From: Candidatus Omnitrophota bacterium
Lineage (GTDB): Bacteria; Omnitrophota; Gorgyraeia; Tantalellales; Tantalellaceae
Direction of reading: 5' to 3'
DNA length: 45,833 nt
Assembly: GCA_018813285.1 (NCBI GenBank)
Contig: JAHJBY010000006.1
Location: 1-45,833 of the forward strand
The notes below the pieces were generated by a model. The model did not search any database. It was given only the letters and a program-made list of their open reading frames with translations, and was not told where the DNA came from. Shown here one piece after another: positions 37,603-45,833 of this stretch (its first letter is position 1; the number at the start of each line of letters is the position of its first letter). The position numbers were made by a program, and so were the translations under genes.

Positions 37603-37627
37603 ATGTGCGCCCGGCAGGGCGCACATA
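37602..37627. repeat. Second perfect hairpin directly after the terminator
   Basis: TATGTGCGCCC-GGCA-GGGCGCACATA, 11-bp stem. Confidence 0.8.
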
Positions 37628-37747
37628 CTTGGGAGTTAAAGAATTCACCTCATTAAAGGATTTTCATCACGATTTGCCGTTAGAAACGCATCCCCGACCT
37701 ATTATATTGACTCACAATATTATATATGTTAAACTTTGGACATTATC

Positions 37748-38728
37748 ATGAGCAAAGTAGCTGTTATAGGTGATGGTGGATGGGGGACGGCTCTGGCAAT
37801 GTCCTTGTATTCCGGAGGTGTGGATACGGTTTTATGGAGTTATTCCCCTGAATATGCCGAATTTTTAAAGAAAAACCGAGAAAATGTAAAGTTTTTGAAG
37901 GGGATAAAAATTCCCGAGGGTTTAAAGATAACCGCGGATGAGGCGGAGGTTATTGGAGCCGATGTTGCTCTTTTTGTGGCTCCATGTGAGTATTTGCGGG
38001 AGGTCGCGGAGCGGTTTTCAGGGGCTAAATTCGGCTGTATTATCAGCGCGACCAAAGGGATCGAGAATATAACGCTTGAGAGGCCCTCGGAAATGTTATC
38101 AGGGATTTTCCCGAAGGTGCCGATAGGGGTCTTGTCGGGTCCCAGCATTTCTCTTGAAGTGGCGAAAAAATTTCCTACTACTGTAGTTTTCGCGGCTGAA
38201 CATGGGTGGAATAAAAAAGTTCAAAAATTATTTAACACAAAGAGTTTCCGTGTGTATACTGCAAGCGATGTTATTGGTGTGGAACTGGGTGGTGCTTTGA
38301 AAAATGTGATCGCTATCGCCGCGGGTGTTTCCGACGGCATGGGCTTCGGGACCAATACGAAAGCGGCGCTTTTGACAAGAGGATTAGCGGAGATCATCAG
38401 GCTGGGTGTTGCCGCCGGAGCCAGAAAAGAGACATTCAGCGGACTGTCGGGGATCGGAGACCTGGCAACCACATGCATGAGTCCGCATAGCAGGAACCGC
38501 TGGTTTGGTGCCGAAATAGGAAAAGGAAGAAAGCCGGAGGAAGTCTTGCGTGAAACGGAAAAGGTAGTCGAAGGTGTTGCTACTTCCCGATCGGCATATG
38601 AACTCGCGGCAACATATTCCGTGGATATGCCTATAACACGGAAGGTATACGAGATCATATATCAAAACAAGGATCCGCGTTCGGCTGTCGAAGAATTGAT
38701 GACGCGCGATCCGAAAGATGAAGATTAG
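37748..38728 (+). CDS. gpsA: Glycerol-3-phosphate dehydrogenase [NAD(P)+]
   Basis: KVAVIGDGGWGTALA, SATKGIE, GPSISLEVA, GALKNVIAIAAG, GIGDLATTCMSPHSRN; start placed at ATG 37748 rather than TTG 37736. Confidence 0.96.
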   Translation: MSKVAVIGDGGWGTALAMSLYSGGVDTVLWSYSPEYAEFLKKNRENVKFLKGIKIPEGLKITADEAEVIGADVALFVAPCEYLREVAERFSGAKFGCIISATKGIENITLERPSEMLSGIFPKVPIGVLSGPSISLEVAKKFPTTVVFAAEHGWNKKVQKLFNTKSFRVYTASDVIGVELGGALKNVIAIAAGVSDGMGFGTNTKAALLTRGLAEIIRLGVAAGARKETFSGLSGIGDLATTCMSPHSRNRWFGAEIGKGRKPEEVLRETEKVVEGVATSRSAYELAATYSVDMPITRKVYEIIYQNKDPRSAVEELMTRDPKDED

Positions 38729-38776
38729 AGACGAAAAGTAAAAGGGCCCGTCGATCTTAATTCGCGGGTTCCATGT

Positions 38777-38854
38777 CGGGATGTGGCGCAGTCTGGATAG
38801 CGTACTTGTCTGGGGGACAAGGGGCCGCCGGTTCGAATCCGGCCATCCCGACCA
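38777..38854 (+). tRNA. tRNA-Pro(GGG), CCA encoded
   Basis: Acceptor CGGGATG/CATCCCG + ACCA; anticodon stem CTTGT/ACAAG with loop CTGGGGG; T arm GCCGG-TTCGAAT-CCGGC. Confidence 0.95.
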
Positions 38855-38878
38855 GGTATTAATAGTCTCGGGGCAAAA

Positions 38879-39022
38879 TAGTCAATGGTCGATAGCCCAT
38901 AGTCGTTAAGGCGTGAGGATAGAGGCGAGAGGCAAGAAAAAAGGGGCAGAGGGCCAGGGTCAGGAGTACATGTGTCGTGTGTTCATGAATACACAATACG
39001 CGATACTCGATACGCAATACTA
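38879..39022 (+). repeat. Chain of four different degenerate heptad arrays between tRNA-Pro and hom
   Basis: TAGTCAA TGGTCGA TAGCCCA TAGTCGT (38879-38906); GCGTGAG GATAGAG GCGAGAG GCAAGAA (38911-38938); GGGCAGA GGGCCAG GGTCAGG (38944-38964); AATACAC AATACGC GATACTC GATACGC AATACTA (38988-39022). Confidence 0.75.
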
Positions 39023-39035
39023 AACAGGAGCCGTT

Positions 39036-40337
39036 ATGCGATCAATCAACATAGGTTTGATAGGAGCCGGGACGATCGGCATCGGGGTCATTGATTCGGT
39101 TATAAAGAATGGCGGGCTTATCGCGGAAAGGACAGGGGTGCTTCCGGTGATAAGAAGTGTTTGCGACACGAACGCGAGCGTTCTTAAAAATATTATCGGT
39201 ATTGACAACCTTATCAAAACTACCAGTGCTGATGCGATCATCGGGGATAAAGAGATCGACATAGTCGTTGAGCTCATAGGTGGGGTTTACCCGGCGAAGG
39301 AGATAGTCCTCGCGGCTTTGACTAATCGAAAACATGTCGTAACAGCCAATAAGGCGCTTCTTTCGGAGCACTGGAAGGAAATATTCACGGTAGCTTCTAA
39401 AAATAGCGTATTTGTCGGTTTTGAAGCCAGTGTCGGAGGCGGCATACCTGTAATACGCGTTATTCGTGAGAGTTTTGTATCTAACAACCTTGAGATTATT
39501 TATGGCATTCTGAACGGCACCACTAATTTTGTGCTTACCATGATGGCTAAACATGATCATTCGTTCGATAAGGCGCTCTCCATTGCGCAAAAGAAGGGTT
39601 TTGCCGAAAGTGATCCACGGATGGATATCAGCGGTAGGGATTCAGCGCATAAATTGACTATTCTTTCACTCCTGGGTTTCGGTGTCAGCGTGATCCCTGA
39701 TGATATTTATACCGAAGGTATCGAAGCTATAACCCCTCAGGATATTCGCTATGCGGAAGAATGGGGATACAGCATAAAACTTCTGGCGATCGCAAAAAAT
39801 ACCCGGAAGGGTCTGCAATTAAGAGTTCACCCGACCCTGATCCCGTCGCGTCATCTTTTGGCGGGTGTCAACGGAGAAAACAATGCTGTATACATAAAAG
39901 GTGATTTTGTCGGTGAATCGCTTTTTTACGGAAAGGGGGCCGGCGCGGATCCCACGGCGAGCTCGGTTATGAGCGATATTGTTGAAATCGCGAAGCATGT
40001 AGTCTGTTGCGGTAAAGAACATTCTGTTCCCGGAGAATTACCTCATGATTTCGTAACGTCAGACATTGTCAACATAAAGGAACTCATTTTGCCGTACTAT
40101 CTCAGATTTTCCGTTATAGATAAACCGGGTGTCCTTTCCGGAATATCGTCCGTTCTTTCGGAGAACGACATAAGTATTGCCAGTATGTCTCAGGAGGAAA
40201 GGAAGGTAGGCGAGACCGTTCCGGTGATAATGTTGACCCATAAAGCTTGTGAGGGCAATATGAGGAAAGCGATCGAGGCGATCGACAAAATGGATTTTGT
40301 GATGGATAAAACAATGGTCATCCGGGTTGAAATGTAA
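39036..40337 (+). CDS. hom: Homoserine dehydrogenase with C-terminal ACT domain
   Basis: IGLIGAGTIGIGV, VTANKALLSEHW, GILNGTTNFVLT, C-terminal DKPGVLSGISSVLSENDISI ACT. Confidence 0.96.
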   Translation: MRSINIGLIGAGTIGIGVIDSVIKNGGLIAERTGVLPVIRSVCDTNASVLKNIIGIDNLIKTTSADAIIGDKEIDIVVELIGGVYPAKEIVLAALTNRKHVVTANKALLSEHWKEIFTVASKNSVFVGFEASVGGGIPVIRVIRESFVSNNLEIIYGILNGTTNFVLTMMAKHDHSFDKALSIAQKKGFAESDPRMDISGRDSAHKLTILSLLGFGVSVIPDDIYTEGIEAITPQDIRYAEEWGYSIKLLAIAKNTRKGLQLRVHPTLIPSRHLLAGVNGENNAVYIKGDFVGESLFYGKGAGADPTASSVMSDIVEIAKHVVCCGKEHSVPGELPHDFVTSDIVNIKELILPYYLRFSVIDKPGVLSGISSVLSENDISIASMSQEERKVGETVPVIMLTHKACEGNMRKAIEAIDKMDFVMDKTMVIRVEM

Positions 40338-40366
40338 TACTGCCGTTACTCAGGCGGGGAGGAAAA

Positions 40367-41431
40367 GTGGGAGTTATTGAGCGATATAAGCGGTATTTGC
40401 CGGTGACAGGCAAGACGCCGATAATAACATTGGAGGAAGGCGACACACCGCTTATAAAAGCCGACCCTATCGCCGAGAAAATAGGGCCCGGATATGACGT
40501 GTGGTTGAAATGCGAAGGACTCAACCCGACGGGCAGTTTTAAGGATCGGGGAATGACAATGGCTGTATCCAAAGCTGTAGAAGAGGGGGCGAATGCCGTA
40601 GTATGCGCTTCAACCGGGAACACTTCAGCTTCGGCGGCAGCTTATGCGGCAAGGTCAAATATAAAATGCATAGTGATCATTCCGGAAGGAGCCATTGCGC
40701 TTGGCAAATTGGCACAGGCGTTGATACACGGGGCGAAAGTAATAGCGATCAGGGGGAATTTTGACCAAGCATTGGAGATAGTACGTGAGATGAGCGAAAA
40801 ATATCCGGTTACGCTGGTTAACTCAGTGAATCCCTACAGGATCGAAGGGCAGAAAACGGGATCTTTCGAGATCTGTGATAAACTGGGACATGCGCCTTTC
40901 TACCATGCCCTGCCTGTTGGTAACGCGGGGAACATTACCGCGTATTGGAAGGGGTACAAAGAATACAAAGAAAAGGGGAACATTTGCCGGCTTCCCGTGA
41001 TGCTGGGATTCCAGGCTGCGGGATCAGCACCTATTGTTGAAAAGAGGGTGATAAAGGATCCTGAGACTATAGCGACAGCAATTAAAATTGGGAATCCGGC
41101 TAGTTGGGAACAAGCCGAAAATGCGCGAGATGAATCAGGCGGTTTGATCGAAAAAGTCACTGACGAGGAAATAATAGAGGCGTATAAGTTTTTGGCGGAG
41201 CGAGTCGGTGTTTTTGTAGAGCCTGCTTCAGCTACCAGTGTTGCCGGCATAATGAAAAAAGCACAGGATGGATATTTCCCGGACAATTCAAGAGAAAGAA
41301 AAAGGAAAGATATCGTGTGCATATTGACCGGGCATGGTTTGAAAGATCCGGACAGGGCGATAAAATGTCTTGAGCATCCGGTTGTAGTTAACGCGGATAT
41401 AGATGATGTTATCAAGGAGGCGGGACTTTAG
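40367..41431 (+). CDS. thrC: Threonine synthase
   Basis: LKCEGLNPTGSFKDRGMTMAVSKA PLP lysine motif, CASTGNTSASAAAYAA. Confidence 0.95.
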   Translation: MGVIERYKRYLPVTGKTPIITLEEGDTPLIKADPIAEKIGPGYDVWLKCEGLNPTGSFKDRGMTMAVSKAVEEGANAVVCASTGNTSASAAAYAARSNIKCIVIIPEGAIALGKLAQALIHGAKVIAIRGNFDQALEIVREMSEKYPVTLVNSVNPYRIEGQKTGSFEICDKLGHAPFYHALPVGNAGNITAYWKGYKEYKEKGNICRLPVMLGFQAAGSAPIVEKRVIKDPETIATAIKIGNPASWEQAENARDESGGLIEKVTDEEIIEAYKFLAERVGVFVEPASATSVAGIMKKAQDGYFPDNSRERKRKDIVCILTGHGLKDPDRAIKCLEHPVVVNADIDDVIKEAGL

Positions 41432-41433
41432 CT

Positions 41434-42636
41434 ATGAAGTATGTGATTCTTGTTCCAGATGGCATGGCCGGTCTTCCGATCGAAGAGCTGGGCGGACGCA
41501 CTTGCATGGAAGCTGCCGATATTCCGAATATGGACACGATCGCTCGACGAGGTGTGGTTGGCACGGTAATGAACGTGCCGAAAGGGATGACACCGGCCAG
41601 TGATGTGGCAAATCTTTCGATTTTGGGATATGACCCGGCAAAATATTATTGCGGGCGAGGTTCCCTGGAAGCGGCCAATCTTGGTATAGAACTCGATGAG
41701 AACAGCGTTGCTTTTAGGTTCAATACCGTTACGGTTTCAGATGGAAAAATGATCGACTACAGTGCCGGACATATCAGCACCAAAGAGACGTTGGTTCTGG
41801 TTGATCTGTTAAATCGCAAAATCGGAAGCGAAAAATTCCGTTTTTACGCGGGATGCAGTTATCGCAATTTATTAGTGGTCACCTGTGCGTCGTCAGAAGA
41901 AGCAGATCGGCTTAAGAAGATCGCGTGTTGTCCGCCGCATAACATCCTTGATCAATCTATTGAGAAACATCTGCCAAAAGACAAAGAATTAGCGGATATT
42001 ATGGAGAGATCACGCAAGGTGTTAGAGGAAACCGATGTTAACAAGGTTCGAGTGGATCTCGGCCAAAACCCGGCCAACATGATATGGTTGTGGGGACAGG
42101 GAAAAAAACCGAGCATTCCGACGTTCAAGGATGAGTTCGGTATTACCGGTGGCATAATCTCGGCTGTGGATCTTCTCAAGGGCATGGGAAAGATACTCGG
42201 TCTTGAGGTTGTGGATGTTCCGGGAGCAACGGGATATTACGATACGAATTATGAAGGAAAAGCAGTCGCCGCGCTTGACGTACTTAAGAGGAACGATATG
42301 GTGTTCATTCATGTGGAGGCGCCGGATGAGGCAGGGCATAACGGTGATATTCGGGCGAAGATAACGGCTATTGAGAATCTTGACAGTAAGATCGCCGGAC
42401 CTATCATCAAAGAACTTACGGATAAGTGTGATTTCCGGGTGCTTGTGTTGCCGGATCACCCTACACCCGTTAAACTCAGGACCCATACGGCTGACCCGGT
42501 GCCCTTCGCGATAGCCGGTAAGGGTATTGATGCTGATGATGTTGTGGTTTTTACTGAAAACTCGGCGAAAGCCGGTAGTATGAAAATACGACACGGACAT
42601 GAACTGATGAAATTTTTTTTGGGGAAAAGGAAATAG
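41434..42636 (+). CDS. iPGM/ApgM-family protein; likely homoserine kinase (ThrB2-type) by context, otherwise phosphoglycerate mutase
   Basis: [85 protein letters not shown] alkaline-phosphatase-superfamily metal motifs; sits between thrC and lysC. Confidence 0.88.
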   Translation: MKYVILVPDGMAGLPIEELGGRTCMEAADIPNMDTIARRGVVGTVMNVPKGMTPASDVANLSILGYDPAKYYCGRGSLEAANLGIELDENSVAFRFNTVTVSDGKMIDYSAGHISTKETLVLVDLLNRKIGSEKFRFYAGCSYRNLLVVTCASSEEADRLKKIACCPPHNILDQSIEKHLPKDKELADIMERSRKVLEETDVNKVRVDLGQNPANMIWLWGQGKKPSIPTFKDEFGITGGIISAVDLLKGMGKILGLEVVDVPGATGYYDTNYEGKAVAALDVLKRNDMVFIHVEAPDEAGHNGDIRAKITAIENLDSKIAGPIIKELTDKCDFRVLVLPDHPTPVKLRTHTADPVPFAIAGKGIDADDVVVFTENSAKAGSMKIRHGHELMKFFLGKRK

Positions 42637-42646
42637 AAAAAAAGAT

Positions 42647-43876
42647 ATGGCTAAAAAGAGAATAATTGTGCAGAAATACGGAGGGACCAGCGTAGCCGAC
42701 CCGGGAAAAATAAAGCATGTAGCAAAACGGGTAAAAGAATGTAAAGATCGTGGATACGATGTAGCCGTTGTGGTGTCGGCCCTTGGTAAAACGACAGACG
42801 CTCTGTTAAATCTGGCTGCTGAGATCAGCAGCGATCCGGTGGAACGTGAACTGGATATGCTAATGTCGACCGGAGAACAGGTTTCCGTGGCGCTTCTGGC
42901 GATGGCGCTTCATGAAATAGGTGAGGAGGCGATATCCTTCACGGGTGCCCAGGTGGGTATTATAACGGATTCTTCGCATACTAAAGCCAGGATCCTGGAC
43001 ATATCTACTAAAAGGATCAAGGAACAGTTCGCAAAAGGGCGAATAGTGATTGTGGCCGGTTTTCAGGGAACGGATCCCGATCAGGAAATAACGACCCTCG
43101 GACGCGGTGGTTCAGATGTAACGGCAGTGGCATTAGCCAAGGTTCTCAGTGCGGAAGTCTGTGAGATATATACGGACGTTAAGGGTGTTTATACGGCTGA
43201 TCCCCGGACAGTAAAGAACGCGCGCAAGCTGGAAAACATAAGTTATGATGAGATGCTCGAGTTTGCTTCTCTTGGAGCTCAGGTGATGCAGGCGAGAAGC
43301 ATTGAGGTTGCGAGTAAATTCAATATACCCATACATGTAAGGGCGAGTTTTTGCGATGAGCAAGGGACAATGATATGCAAGGAGGTTAAGAAAATGGAAG
43401 ATGTACTGGTTCGCGGGGTAACCGTAAATAAAGATGAGGCAAAAGTTACCGTGTGCGACGTTCCGGATAAACCGGGTGAAGCGAGCCGGTTGTTTGCATG
43501 TCTGGCCAAGGCAAACATTAACGTGGACATGATCATACAAAACGTTTCCAGGACGAGGCGTACCGACATATCTTTTACGGTTCATGCTTCTGATCTAAAA
43601 AGGACGCAGGAAGTCGTTAAAGAGGCCAATAAAAAGATCGGGGCTATAGACGTAAAGTTTGACAAAGACGTCGCCAAGTTGTCTGTTGTCGGGGTTGGAA
43701 TGCGCAGCCATTCCGGCGTCGCGGCCAAGATGTTCGGTGCGCTTGCTTCAGAAAAGATAAACATTGATATGATCTCCACCAGCGAGATAAAGATATCCTG
43801 CGTGATCAGGAAGAAAGACGCTGAGGCGGCTGTAAGGGTAACCCATAAAGCTTTTGGTTTAAATAAAAAGAAATGA
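42647..43876 (+). CDS. lysC: Aspartate kinase with tandem ACT domains
   Basis: [42 protein letters not shown], tandem ACT region. Confidence 0.96.
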   Translation: MAKKRIIVQKYGGTSVADPGKIKHVAKRVKECKDRGYDVAVVVSALGKTTDALLNLAAEISSDPVERELDMLMSTGEQVSVALLAMALHEIGEEAISFTGAQVGIITDSSHTKARILDISTKRIKEQFAKGRIVIVAGFQGTDPDQEITTLGRGGSDVTAVALAKVLSAEVCEIYTDVKGVYTADPRTVKNARKLENISYDEMLEFASLGAQVMQARSIEVASKFNIPIHVRASFCDEQGTMICKEVKKMEDVLVRGVTVNKDEAKVTVCDVPDKPGEASRLFACLAKANINVDMIIQNVSRTRRTDISFTVHASDLKRTQEVVKEANKKIGAIDVKFDKDVAKLSVVGVGMRSHSGVAAKMFGALASEKINIDMISTSEIKISCVIRKKDAEAAVRVTHKAFGLNKKK

Positions 43877-43930
43877 ACCTGAAAAAAAGCGGGCGATAGC
43901 GTACGTCCGCGACAAAACGGCAGGCGAGAC

Positions 43931-45526
43931 ATGAAAAAAATACAAATGTATGATACGACGTTGCGGGACGGCGCGCAGTTTGAGGGGATATCTTTTTCCG
44001 TCAAGGACAAAATGCTCATAGCTGGAAAACTTGACGAACTCGGCGTCGACTATATCGAAGGTGGATGGCCGGGGGCCAATCCAAAAGAAGATGAGTTTTT
44101 CGTAGCGGCCGCTAAATCCTTGAAGCTTAAAACGTCAAAACTTGTCGCTTTTGGAAGCACCAGGCGTGTTAACGCGAAAGCGTCTTCGGACGTAATTCTC
44201 AAGGGGTTGCTTGCTGCCGAAACGAAATACGTAACTATCTTTGGTAAGAGCTGGGACCTGCATGTCAAAGCAGTGCTCAGGACTTCTTTGAAAGAGAACC
44301 TCAAGATGATAAGCGATTCCGTGGGTTTCCTCAAAAAGCAGGGACGGCATGTCATGTTTGACGCGGAACATTTTTTTGACGGATACGAAGAAAACCCGGA
44401 GTATGCCCTGAGTACCCTGAAAGCAGCTTCCGAGGCCGGCGCCGAGGCTATTATTCTTTGCGATACTAACGGCGGGTGTGTTACAAGCAGGGTGTTTGAG
44501 ATCGTCGAAGAGGTTGGAGAAGAACTGAACGCACGCTTGGGAATACACACGCATAATGACGCGGAAATGGCGGTTGCCAATTCTATTGCCGCGGTGCAGG
44601 CGGGTTGCGTGCAGGTCCAGGGAACATTCAATGGATATGGTGAACGATGTGGCAATGCCAATCTTGTTTCGATCATCCCGACTTTAAGGTTTAAACTTGG
44701 ATACGATTGTCTGTCTGATTTTGCGCTCAAAGAGCTGACAGAAGCGTCGAGATATGTCGCGGAGACCTCTAACATGAGACACCAGGATTCTCAACCTTAT
44801 GTTGGCAACAGCGCGTTCGCGCATAAGGCCGGTGTCCATGTCAACGCAATATTAAAAAATCGCAGATCTTATGAACATGTCGATCCTGTTATAGTAGGCA
44901 ATAGACGACGCATGTTGATATCAGAATTGTCAGGAAAATCCAGCATTATGGCGAAAGCTAAAGAAATGGGGCTTGTGATAGACAAAAAATCGGATAAAGC
45001 CAACAAAATACTGATCGAAGTTCAGGACATGGAAAAAAACGGTTATCAGTTCGAACTTGCTGAGGCTTCCCTGATGATGCTTATGCGCAGGGCCGTTGAG
45101 AAAGAAAAAAAACATTTTGTAATAAAAGACATCAGGGTCATTGTGGAGAAGCGGTTGGACGGGGATATCATTTCCGAGGCTACGGTAAAGGTTGAGGCGA
45201 ATGGTAAGGCGATGCATACTGTTTCTCTTGGTGACGGGCCTGTGCACGCGCTTGACAAGGCGCTCAGGAAGTCACTACAGGAATGTTATCCCGCCATTAG
45301 AGATATGCATTTGTCTGATTTCAGCGTGAGGGTTCTGGATGAAAAAGCCGGGACAGCGGCGAAAGTGCGTGTTCTTGTGCAGTCTCAGGACAAAACCGAT
45401 TCGTGGTGGACCGTGGGTGTCTCCGAGAACATTATCGAAGCGAGCTGGAAAGCGCTTATCGATTCTGTTGAATATAAATTCATAAAAGACGATAAAACAA
45501 AAAAGAGAAAGAAAGCCGGAAAATGA
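43931..45526 (+). CDS. cimA: (R)-citramalate synthase
   Basis: [52 protein letters not shown]; LeuA-type C-terminal regulatory domain. Confidence 0.95.
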   Translation: MKKIQMYDTTLRDGAQFEGISFSVKDKMLIAGKLDELGVDYIEGGWPGANPKEDEFFVAAAKSLKLKTSKLVAFGSTRRVNAKASSDVILKGLLAAETKYVTIFGKSWDLHVKAVLRTSLKENLKMISDSVGFLKKQGRHVMFDAEHFFDGYEENPEYALSTLKAASEAGAEAIILCDTNGGCVTSRVFEIVEEVGEELNARLGIHTHNDAEMAVANSIAAVQAGCVQVQGTFNGYGERCGNANLVSIIPTLRFKLGYDCLSDFALKELTEASRYVAETSNMRHQDSQPYVGNSAFAHKAGVHVNAILKNRRSYEHVDPVIVGNRRRMLISELSGKSSIMAKAKEMGLVIDKKSDKANKILIEVQDMEKNGYQFELAEASLMMLMRRAVEKEKKHFVIKDIRVIVEKRLDGDIISEATVKVEANGKAMHTVSLGDGPVHALDKALRKSLQECYPAIRDMHLSDFSVRVLDEKAGTAAKVRVLVQSQDKTDSWWTVGVSENIIEASWKALIDSVEYKFIKDDKTKKRKKAGK

Positions 45527-45833
45527 CGAGAGATATTCCTACCAGATATGACCCCAAGAAAATAGAAGAAAGGATCTACAAAAGCTGGGAAGACGAGAAA
45601 TCATTTCATGCCGAAACCGGAACGGGTAAGGTTTCGTACAGCATAGTTATACCGCCGCCGAATATCACCGGTGTTCTCCATATGGGTCACGCTCTCAATA
45701 ATACGATCCAGGACATCCTGGTAAGATGGAAACGCATGCAGGGGTATGAAACATTATGGCTGCCTGGTACGGATCATGCCGGTATTGCCACGCAGAATGT
45801 TGTCGAAAGGGACATGTCCGCCGAAGGGGTAAA
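45523..45833 (+). CDS. valS: Valyl-tRNA synthetase, 5' part (truncated by the window end)
   Basis: ATGA overlap with cinA-independent cimA stop; translation [27 protein letters not shown]...[49 protein letters not shown]. Confidence 0.95.
   Translation, partial: MTRDIPTRYDPKKIEERIYKSWEDEKSFHAETGTGKVSYSIVIPPPNITGVLHMGHALNNTIQDILVRWKRMQGYETLWLPGTDHAGIATQNVVERDMSAEGV

Noticed and set aside
38728-38777. Terminator after gpsA
   Set aside because: No convincing stem with U-run before the tRNA gene.
429-45258. Numerous minus-strand ORFs over 60 aa in the track
   Set aside because: All lie antisense to well-supported conserved + strand genes and show no recognisable domains.

Overview
This 45.8-kb window is a bacterial chromosome segment with every credible gene on the + strand. 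I infer, from gene content and style only, a metagenome-type genome from a candidate phylum such as Omnitrophota. Gene order: fabG-acpP-fabF; an acyl-CoA dehydrogenase/EtfB/ferredoxin-EtfA cassette; MerR-type HTH-smc; cinA(C-terminal)-thpR-recA-alaS; a continuous his-trp run (hisD-hisB-hisH-hisA-hisF-hisI-trpEGDCFBA); ruvX-M16-M50/CBS-rpe-PGM/PMM-lepA-lepB-pgsA-der-plsY; a short island with two unknown small ORFs; gpsA, tRNA-Pro(GGG), hom-thrC-(apgM/thrB2-like)-lysC-cimA, and the 5' end of valS. The genes are mostly housekeeping; the unexplained structure lies in the intergenic gaps. First, there is a composite, apparently non-autonomous element seen three times. It has a left end TACATNNGGCGGCG, expandable 15-bp and 9-bp tandem arrays, two stable hairpins, and a right end GGAGTTGAAAGG. 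It resembles IS200/IS605-type palindrome-associated elements. Second, degenerate tandem heptad (period-7) arrays of many different consensus sequences fill most of the longer gaps, and one supplies the trpA stop codon. Third, there is a dispersed palindrome GGGGCGAAAAATATTTCGCCCC. Several supplied ORFs have over-extended starts (FabG, SMC, CinA, AlaS, HisF, HisI, TrpA, GpsA), and I corrected these by eye. No database search or computation was run.
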